Positions 13,401 through 24,000 of a stretch of DNA of 64,000 bases are shown here, in pieces. How positions within the stretch are numbered: the first letter of the stretch is position 1; each line of letters begins with the position of its first letter. The notes under the pieces were generated by a model that saw nothing but the letters and a program-made list of their open reading frames with translations, was not told where the DNA came from and did no database searches. The position numbers and the translations under genes were made by a program. Source of the stretch: Polydactylus sextarius (taxonomy: Eukaryota; Chordata; Actinopteri; Polynemidae); assembly GCA_016801845.1 (NCBI GenBank), contig CM028913.1, positions 22,968,065 to 23,032,064 of the forward strand, written 5' to 3'.

Positions 13401-16400
13401 CCATTAAGAGAAACATGAAATCTAAGTCTAGATATAAATCTCCAGTGGAAGAAAACACAACTTATTTAACCCTTTAAACTTATCCTTGAGGGTGAGGTTG
13501 CAGTTTGAAATAAGCTTTGAGTTGTTATACAACAAAGAGCAAGTCTTTACATTTAGCAGGAATTAAGTGTAAGAATTATACAGGGGAGATAATGTTGTTT
13601 ATTGGGTTAGTTTGCATAACAGATAAAGGGAAGTATCAAATATCAAACTACTTAATAACTTTGGTTCTGATGGAAGAAAATAATTGGTCAATTAGCCAAA
13701 AAAATCAAATAATTTCTATACATTATAAAGTGTTTCTTGCAAGTCAGAGTTTTGTTTTTTATCACTCTCATTAGTTATTTCTGTGGAGCGTGCTCAAGCG
13801 GATAAAGACGAATATGTCATCACAAAGATTGAGATCACAGCAGCTGAAGAGAAAACCGAGATTATTGTAGAAGAGAAGAAACCGATAGAAGAGGAGTTAA
13901 CGTGGTCGGCACCAGAGATGCTGCTGCCTCAGAGCGTCACAGAAAGAGAGGACGACTGGTTTGTGTTGCTGGATGTTGTTCCCAGAGAAACAGCTTATGT
14001 ACCTCCAGGTACTGCTAAAATCCCCTCGCGCCTTATATTGTGTCTATTATATTGAGCTTTCTTACTTAAGATGGTTTCTGTTCATATCAGTGATCTCGAG
14101 AGGACAAGATGTTGCGGGGCCAGAAAGTTTCACCCAAGTGGTCGAAGCTGCAGCAGATGAGGAGATAAGAGAAGTGGTTGTTGAAGAGAGACAGATAGTA
14201 GAAGAAAGGCCAAGATATCTGCAAGAAATCCCTCGACAGCCAGTGACAGACAGAGATGATGACTGGTTTGTGTTGCTGGATGTCGTCCCCACGGGGATGT
14301 CATATGTTCCACCAGGTAACGCTGAACCCGCTTGAAGCTTGATGAGGCCTTGTCACATGTTTTCATCCTTAAATAAGAGTGTACTGTCAGTAGAGCCTAA
14401 AGATTTTTTTTCCATCTCTTTCTGTCATAGTTGGTTTTATGCAGTGGGTCCGAGAGTCACAGGGAGGACGTGTCTCTGTGACTGAAGTTGCAACAGTCGA
14501 GCAGAGCGAAAGACGAGTAGAGATCGTAGAAGAGGAAGCAAAAATAAAACAAGAGCTGAGAAAAAAGAGAGACATAACTGTGAGAGAGACAGACAGAGTG
14601 GCTGCTGAAGACAGACAGATAATAGAACAGACGTATTCACAAATTTATCCACAAACAATCCCTCAGCAGCCAGTGACAGACAGAGACGATGACTGGTTTG
14701 TGTTGGTGGATGTTGTCCCCAGAGAGTCTGCATATGTACCACCAGGTAAAACTAAAATCCCCCAAACACCGCTTGACTTGCTTCAACAGTTTGACAGATG
14801 CTTTTATTCTTAAATAAGGGCATAGTGTTCACAGTGTCTGAGGTTTTCTCATCTTGTTTTTGACATAGTTGCTGTTCAAGTGTCACCACAAGAACGAGTC
14901 TCCGTGACTGAAACGATCACTGAGCAGAAGGAAACGAGAGTGGAGAGAAAGGTTGTTGTAGAAGACGCAGAAATCAAACCGGAGCTGATTGAAATGCGAT
15001 TCGTAGCTCTGCCGCAGGGTGTTAGAGACATAGACGATGACTGGTTTGTGTTGCTGGATGTTGTTCCCAGAGAAGCATCATATGTACCACCAGGTATTTG
15101 CAAAAAAATTTCCTTTATGCTCATCTGCAGTCTCTCCAGAGAGACTTGCACGCTTGCTCCGTCTCTTTATTTAGCTCCAGTGTCTCACCGTGTTCTTTTA
15201 TTCTGTTTGTCATCAGTTACTGCAGCAGAATATGTTCAAGTTTATACCAAAGAGCAAGTTTCTGCTGCTGCTGCTGCTGCTGAAACGACAGCGGTGGAAA
15301 CCAAAAAGGTGGTTGTACTTGAAGAGATTTTGGTGCAGAGAGAAGAAAAAAGACTCCCAGTTCAAATGATGCAAGAGGTGAAAATATCTCGGGGTGTGAG
15401 AGAGATAGACGATGACTGGTTTGTGCTGTTGGATGTTGTTCCCAGAGAAACTACCTATGTACCACCAGGTATCTGCAAACAGCCTCCACACACATTTATA
15501 TGCTAATTTTGTCACATATTGTAGTTTAAGTGTCTTACATGTATTATCTCTTTTCACTAGTCACCGTGGCAGAATACGTTCAGGTTTATCCTAAAGAGCG
15601 TGTTTCTGCTGTGGTTCAAACAGTGGAGACCAAGAAGGTTGTTGTAGTTGAAGAGACAGTGGCGCAGAGAGAGGGAAAGAAGTTCCCAGTGCAAATCACT
15701 GACAAGATGAAAATCTCTCAACCTGTGAGAGACATAGACGATGACTGGTTTGTGCTACTGGATGTTGTGCCAAGAGAAATTTCATATGTGGCACCAGGTA
15801 CAAATAGAGTCTTTATTACTATCATAAGCGTCTGTCAGATTCTTTATTTGTGAAGTTGCTGAAGTTTAAAATCTGTTTGTTTTCAGTTTCTCTGGCTGCA
15901 CCAAGTCGAGTTTATCCACAAGTTAAACCTCAGTTAATTGAGGTGAAAACTACAGAGCAGAAGATGCAGCAGGTTGATCTTTACCCGATCTTTAGACCTC
16001 AGCCTTCACAGCCACAGACACAAAGAGACGACAGCTGGTTTGTGCAGTTCGATGCTGTTCGTGATGAAGTCGTACCAGTCGTGCCATCAGGTATTCAGAC
16101 AATACATCACATCTTCTCTCTGCAGATATCTGCAGGGCTGGTTATTCTAGTGTCCCTCGGTTCATTTGGACTCTGTTTGTACCAGTTACCCCCGTTAGGA
16201 TTCCTCCGGATACGAGGAAGACGGTCAAGTCTCAGGTGACGACCGCTGAGACTAGAACATGGAAGGAGATGATAATTGGTGCAGATAGCAGGCAAGATGA
16301 GACACGTTTGTCTAAAATTAAAACCATCCAAACTGCACTGCCGTCAGAGAGGGAGGGAGGAGACGATTGGTTCATCTGGTTTGATGTCATCCGTGAAAAG

Positions 16401-17967
16401 CTTGTTGCTGTGCCACCAGGTACCTCGTGTTTCCAAACGTGCTGTAAATGCTCTGCTGCTAATTGAGTTAGAATTAAAGTTGCATCAGATTTAATCACAA
16501 TTTATTCATGTTTCTGTGTTTGAGTTAATCATTTGTGCTTTTATTCCCTCAATAACATCTGATTGTACATTTGTATCAGTCGCCACACGTGAGCGTGTCC
16601 GGGTTCCAGCAGAAGTCAGAGCTCCACCTGTTGCTCCTGCAGCGACCAGAAAGAAAGTCGTTGTTTCTGAGACCAGACCACAGTTTCAGAGACGCATCAT
16701 GGAGGAAAGACGTCCAATCACAGGCACTCACATCAATGATGATTGGTTTGTTCTGCTTGACAGTGGCCCCAAGAAGTCAGGTACTTTTAATCGTGGTGAT
16801 TTGATTTGCAGATGAACAACTCACGCTTGTTCACGCTTTTGTTCGCTCCATTAAAACACTTATTAACATTTAACAGTCCGGACCAGTCATTCAAGGACCA
16901 ACAACTCACCGCTGTGTTTTGCAGATTAACGAATATGTTTTTTCAGTCTCAACATCTCACCAGAGCTTTTTAGCTCTTTGTGGCCTAACATCATCTGCGC
17001 GTCTTTGCATCCATTCGTTTGGATCCGACAAAAACTAAAACTGCGCTTTTGCTTTTCGTTCTACTTTGCAAATATTTGCTTCTCTCCCGCTGCTTGTCCT
17101 TCGAGGAGTTAATGATGCGTTGAAGGTAAAGTATACACCTGCAGTTTGTGCATTTTGCCTCATCACATCGAGGCTTGACAGTGTAAGTATGACGCAGCTG
17201 TTTGCACAGATTTGCTGATGTGTGTTCATGCTGTTTATTTGTCGCTGTTCTGCTCACTCAGAGAATTTTTTATAACACATCGTCATTTTGGTCTGTGTCG
17301 CCAACAGTGGTGAGCACGCAGCGAGGCGCCCGTCCCGTCAGTGCTCCCGTCTTCTCCCAGGCTGCTCTGGCCGAGGCGGGGATCCCCATGGCTCCTTTCG
17401 ACCAGCCTCAGACCTCCACTCCCATCAGGACCACCCGCCAGGAGGATAGAAAGCTGGAGGTCACCATCGAAGCTGTGGAGCCATCGAAGATCGAGGCTGA
17501 CACTGACACCAAGGTATTGAATTGAGTATCAGTTTATCTGGTGGCAGTTGAAGATCAGCAGCTTATTTATGATGTGTTCTCCTGGTGATCATAACTCTAA
17601 GAATACATCTTTTATTATAAATTCTTCTTAGATATTAATAATTAAAGATGCTAAAGTAGTGAGCAGAGATTGTTTCTCTGTGTGAGTGTGAACTGTGTCT
17701 CTCTTGCTGCTGTAGCCAGCAGTGTGGAGGGACCAGGGAGAAGTAAGCTCCTCACTCATCTCCACCATCAATGGGGACATCCAGGTTAGTGTCAGACACT
17801 GGCCTCTTTGCATGTCATCCCATGTATTAGAGGGATGATGTTTCTGTTGAGTGTTACAGCCAACAAAGCGGAGGATGCTAACGTGTAACCCTCTCTCCTC
17901 CTGTAGCACGACTCAGAGGTCACAACCACGGAAGTGGTGCGAATGCGAAAGGTCAGATTCTTTGGCT

Positions 17968-18009
<42 letters not shown>

Positions 18010-21000
18010 CCTGTAGTCATTTCTGCCACCTCCATTCTGACGTTGTCGAGCTTTTCATCCAAAAAAAAAAAAAAAAACGTCACCTTCTTCTCATGTCGTG
18101 CTAGGTTTTAAATGAAATCCATGTCGGGTTCGATGCACACACGGAAGATTTTAAGACACATAGAAAGAATAAATGATGAGTAACTGTAATGTTAATGTGA
18201 AGAAATCATTTTTGTAGCTAATCTAAACGATTGAAACGTTATTTCTTCTCATTGCTTGCTGTTGTTGTCGTAAACCCTGGAATGTACGTGTGCATGATCA
18301 TAAGTTAAATCCACTTTATTTAAAAAAAAGCGGCATGATAAATGGTGTTTTCACATTATCTACCACTGGTCTTTATTTCTTTGCTCGTTATAAAAAGATT
18401 AATCTTAATGAAGTCCTGTAGAGTCTTTAGCTCTTTGCTTTGTTAGTACATCACTGTCTTGGCCCCTGTGGGTCACTTGTACTTGAATTGTTTTGCATGC
18501 AGACTCCTCACGGTTCATCTCTCTGTTGTATTAACACTCGTGTGTAGTGTGCATGTCCGAGGTGTGGCAGTGATTTGATGCCAGCTTTTAACGGGGTAAA
18601 GAAAAAAACTGAAAAACAAACCCACACTATTGTTTTTTTGTTTCTTTTTCATTTTTCACAGAAAAGAGCTAAGAAAATTGAGGGTGACTCAATTTATATC
18701 AGACATAGCCTTTTAATGTTGGAGGTTTGTATCCCTTCTGACCTGGAGACGTCGGTCTCCGGCTGTATTTTCTTGCTCTTTGGCTCAACGGCTGCTGTTT
18801 TTAACATCACGCTTGCATGTGGCATGATTCACACTTTGTGTGTTTTGTTTTTTCGCACCAGTGTTAATTAATGACGTGGCTGTAGATTATATGATAAACT
18901 GGTGTAAATGTGCGTGTGTTGCAGTTTAACTCTAATCCGGTTGTTTCAGGAGACTGCTGTTGAATTCACAACAAATAAAATCTAAGGATCTGATACTTTT
19001 ACAAACTTGTTACAATAGTTTTAGTTTTATAAACCGCAGGATCAACAAGCTGCTCCATTTTTTTTTTAATATAACAAATCCATTTCTTTCCAGATCATCA
19101 GTATTCTCCTGTTCCTGCTTCTGCTTCTTTCTACGTCCATCTCATTTTCTAACTCGGCACTTTTTGCTTTGCACTTTCTCAGCCATTAAAGCAAATGAAA
19201 ATCTTTTGATGATTTAAAAGAAAATGAAGAATAATTGCACCGCTGTTTGCCGTTAGGTAATGAGAGGAATGACATTTGGAGAAACGTTTATCATCAGGTT
19301 GCTCTTTAATGTCACAACAACTGTGATTAACGTTAAACTGGAACATTGTTGATGTCGTTTCAGATCAACCTGATGCTAAAACGTTCCTAAATCACAGCTG
19401 CTAACGTTGCTTTTTGTTCATTTGTGTTGGAAAATGAACAGGTTTATATCGAAGCTTCATCTCTTGACATTTCTCTGCTGCTGTCACTTTCTCTTGCCCT
19501 TTGATTTGCAGCCTGTTTTTTTTTTTATGATGTGTTTCACTGCAGCTCTTTGACTATAGGTCTTCACTGCTGTTTGCTGTAGAAGTGATTGACTTTGATA
19601 AATCACGGCACAGACTCCTCTCAACGTTTTCCTTTACGAACCAACATCTGGCCTCATTAATCAGCTGCCAGACTTAATTAAAATGTTTGAAAAGGAGTCG
19701 CTGATTATCTATCAAGAATCCACATAGTATCGTCGTTTAGATTAATTGGACAATTTAATTTATGATTCGCTAGAATCACCAATTAACCTGCTTCTGCTTA
19801 TTTAATCAGTAATTTGTACAGAAAAGCAACACAATCTGACTTTTTCTCTCTTGTTTGTTAATCTCTCCCTCTTTCCCAACTACGATCATCACCTTCCCGT
19901 CCTCACCTCGTTCTCATTCATTCTTCCTGCGTCACCGCCACCACCACCACCACCACCACCACCACCATGCTGTCCTTTCCCTCCTCTCCACTTTCCTCCA
20001 TCACAGGAGTTCACCAAGCCTCAGGAGGACCTGCTGAGGCATCACGCCAGCATCAGCAAACTGAAGAAGAACTTCATGGAAGCCGTCCCGGAGCCGAGAC
20101 CCAGCGAGTGGGACAAGCGTCTGTCCACACATTCTCCGTTTCGCTCTCTGGGCATCAACGGTCAACCGCTGCCCAGTGCCGACGGGGTAAGTCCTCCAAC
20201 CAAAACCACCTGCTGCTGCAGACAGATATGTGATTTTAACAGAAGTCCTGTCAGTTCAGGGATTGAATTAACTCTTAAATCATAAATTCCTGAACTGACT
20301 CTGTTGAAGATGCAGAAGTTTTGCCTTGTTGTTTGTTTTCTCGTGGTTCTGCACCTTCAGATGTTTGTGCTTGACTGAAGAACATCACTGCACTGAAGTG
20401 AGCAGTGTGCATGGGTTTGTAAAGGAACAGAAGAACCTGAAACTCTAGAAAACAGTTTGTGTTTCAGTTATTTAAAACATTAAATTGCTGCAGAAGATGA
20501 TGATTTTTTTTTTAATATATGAATATACTAACCTGAAGGAATCAGGCTCTTCTAGTTGAACGTTTGAGTGTCATGGATCATGTGTGCATGTGCAGACCTT
20601 TTCGAGACAACAGCATGTGGTATGTAACACATGCATGTTAATGAAGAATGCAGCTTGACTTGTTGAACAGGGTCTGCACTTTGAACTGACGTGGTTGAGA
20701 AATGTGGGACTCGTGTAATATCCTCACCTCTGAACCTCGACGTGCTTGTGTTGCATGACCTGACAGACCGGACTTTAGTTTTCTTTTTTTTTTTTTTTTT
20801 TTTTTAGATGTACTGCATGACTCAGAGATGACTACTATATTTTCCCTCCTCTGCTTTACTTCATTGTTAAGTTTTCTTTCCGCATTTAATACTCTTTTGC
20901 TTTGCACACCTTCTTTTCTTTCATGCTGCTTTTACCATATATTTTTTTTTTTTTTTTTTGGCTGCTGCCTTCAAACCTTGGTTGTTTTTTCCATGAAGAG

Positions 21001-24000
21001 ACAAGGCCTCATTCACAGTTGTATCTATTACTGACATTAATAGCTGTTGTACAGTTGAAATGATCACATTAAAGCTTTTACATGAACCACAAACACAACA
21101 TCAATCTAGTTTGAGCTGCTGGCAAATAAATAAAAAAGTGTAATCTATTCAGGATCATTTTTATGCCTGTGAGCCAGACATTAATTCAAGCATATAATAA
21201 CCACTTGGACATAAACCACTTGTACACTTGGAGATTAATGCCTCGGAGTGTTTCACATTGTCAGGATGCATTAGAGTCACATTGAAATCGAAGCAAAGCT
21301 GAACTGACAAGTTGGAGCCTGGAAACATAAAAGTGATTAATGGACATTTTTAAAAATATTATAACGATTAAATGTTGCCTTCACACATTTTTGGTATTTA
21401 TAATAATTTTAAGAAGTAATAAAACTCATGCAGTATTTCTATTCTATATCATTAATTGGACATGACGGCTCCTCCTGTGTCAAACCAACACATTTCCATT
21501 GCCCCCTGGTGGTTGGTTGGATGCAGTACAGGTTTTAAACCCTGCTCACTACACATCAGCAGATGGGACCAGTTAAACATCAGCACATAAAATCAACGTT
21601 TTTACGTAGTTCTTATCAAATTCATAGCAGGCTTATTGCAACAAACGTTGAAGATGGCAGCTGTAGAAGTGGATGTGTCATCCATCTTTACTTACAGTCA
21701 TTGTTCCATAGGTTATTATAGGTCCATTAGTAGTGGAGATAATTGGTTTGTTCTGTATTTTAGGAGCATATTTAGTCCTGTTGAAAAAAAAGTGGTTAAT
21801 GAAAAAAAAATAAGCTGAAGACTCTAAGATAATTCATTTTCATGTTATTTTAGACATAACACCATCCAGAGCATCTACACCGAATTATTTATCTTCATCT
21901 TTAGTCAAACTCATTCTGGTGAGAAATTCCTGTCAAAAACTCGTAATTGCATCCCCCTTTTTCCTGATTAATACAAGTGTGGATGACTTTTCTGTCTTTT
22001 CTGTCGGACATGGAAATAAATGCACGTTAAAATGCATGTCGGTAACATTTCCATGCTCAAAAGTTTATATTAAATCACATTTCTGTTCAAATAAACATGT
22101 CTGCTGATGCTTTTAGATCAAAATTGTGTATTTACAAAAAAAAAAAAAAATCCATTATTGGCCAACTCGTTTTTACAAGTTCAGTTCACTGTCAGTCATT
22201 CGTCCCTCTCATCTCTCTCCTCCTCCTCCTGCTCCTGTTCCTCCTCCTCCTCTCAGTTTGTCATCCGCCTCCCGCGCGGCCCCCTGCTCAACTTCTACTC
22301 CAAACGCAGCTGAGGGGCCGTCGTCGATCCTGCGGAAAAAAACCCACCACACAGGTGTGAGTGTGAGCCGTGGAGACCACACCTAGTCCATCTGCCCATC
22401 AGCCTCTCGCTTTCTCTTCTCCTCCTCCTCCTCCTCTTCTTCCTCCTTCCTTCGCCTCCTCTGCAAAATCACTGCTGCATTCTTCATCTCATCCTCTGCT
22501 CCACTTCAGAAGCTGACCCTCGCCCTCTCGTTGTTTTGTTTTTTTTTTTTTTTTTTCTCTCGCCTCTGTGGAGAAAGACTTTTCATTCCTTCTGTTTCTT
22601 GCTGCGACACAGTTTCCCTGGTTTCTCCAAAGACTGATATGGACTGAAAATGACAATCAACCTCATACTCTTTTGCATTTTCTCTGAAATCATTTGGACT
22701 TGAACGATTTTAACCAGTATTACCTACCAGTTGACTTTTACCTGGTTTTTAACATGTGACTCATCTCACTCTGAGCCTGCTTTTATACACATTTTGAGGT
22801 GCATTTATAACACGTCGGTCGTCTTCAGATATGTTTTCTTTTTTTTTTTTTTTTTTTTTTGGATAAACTGGTCACTGTGATGTGATGTGGGACTTTTTTC
22901 CAGAGAAACACGCATGAAAAACAAAGCACTAGAAAAGCATTTGAGTGAGTTTCTGGTTACTTTGTCACAGTGTTTTCCTGTGATGGGAACCTCGAGGCAG
23001 CTTAATTGTAATAACTTCTTATTATTAACTTCTTTGTCCTTCACCAGTATTTGGCTAAGCCAGTATGTAGCAACTTCAGGATCTTTCTTGTTGCATGACT
23101 TTTTGACAATCAACTTTGACCAAAGAATAAAAGGCATTCCATATACAGTACAAAAGACTGTCTGTTCCTTTCAAGGAGCGAAGAGTTTATTATTTAAATA
23201 TCTGACTTATCCTTTAAATTCAACTCTGTAATTTGAATATATATTTATTCATATAATATTTATTACAAAAGCCCTAAAAGGCAAGTGAGAATGTTTTTTT
23301 TTCCATCAATGACAACAAGCCATTGAGAGGTTTTATAAACTTTATTTATGTTTTAATGTATTTATTATGGATTTTTTTTTTAAGGTTTTGCTTTTGTAAT
23401 GCTAAATTTGGCCACTAGAGGGTGAAGTGCTCCTGTTAGCCAGCAAGAGTTAGCAAATTAGCACAACATGACTGCTAGCCTGTGCACTGAGGGTTAGGTT
23501 TAGATAACGGTTAGACAAGTGGTACCAACAACTGAGATTTTTAGTGTTTTCTAGGGATGCAAGTAAATTAAATGTCCCCTGAAGGCATAAAAACAAGACT
23601 GTGTGTGTGCGTGTCAGCAGATTATAGAACACAATTGTCATGTGTTGCTTTTGTCTGGAAATGTATTTTTATCGTCAAGGTTTAGGAAGTGAGATAAAGT
23701 TCGATAAAGAGAAGTAAAACCACACAGAGTAAGTTGTGGTGACCTTCAGGGGGTTGAAGTAAATGATCATGTGGGGAAAAGAAAAGTGAAATTCAACTCG
23801 CTTCTCTGAGTGTGTTTTACAGTTAGTAAAAGAAAAAAAAAAAAAGAAAAATTATCCAGGAAAAATGGTCTCACTTGGCTTTTAGAGCTCCGATAAATAG
23901 CGGAAATACAGAAAATGCATCTAAACCTGTGTTCAGTTTGGTATCCATTTTATTTTATTCATCTACTGATGCATGTGTCACAGAAATAAAGGGAGATTGT

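Noticed and set aside
16991..17257. Open frames between the last cassette and the 17308 exon
   Set aside because: They lie in an intron, lack the cassette motif and suitable splice sites, and are not in frame with the neighbours.
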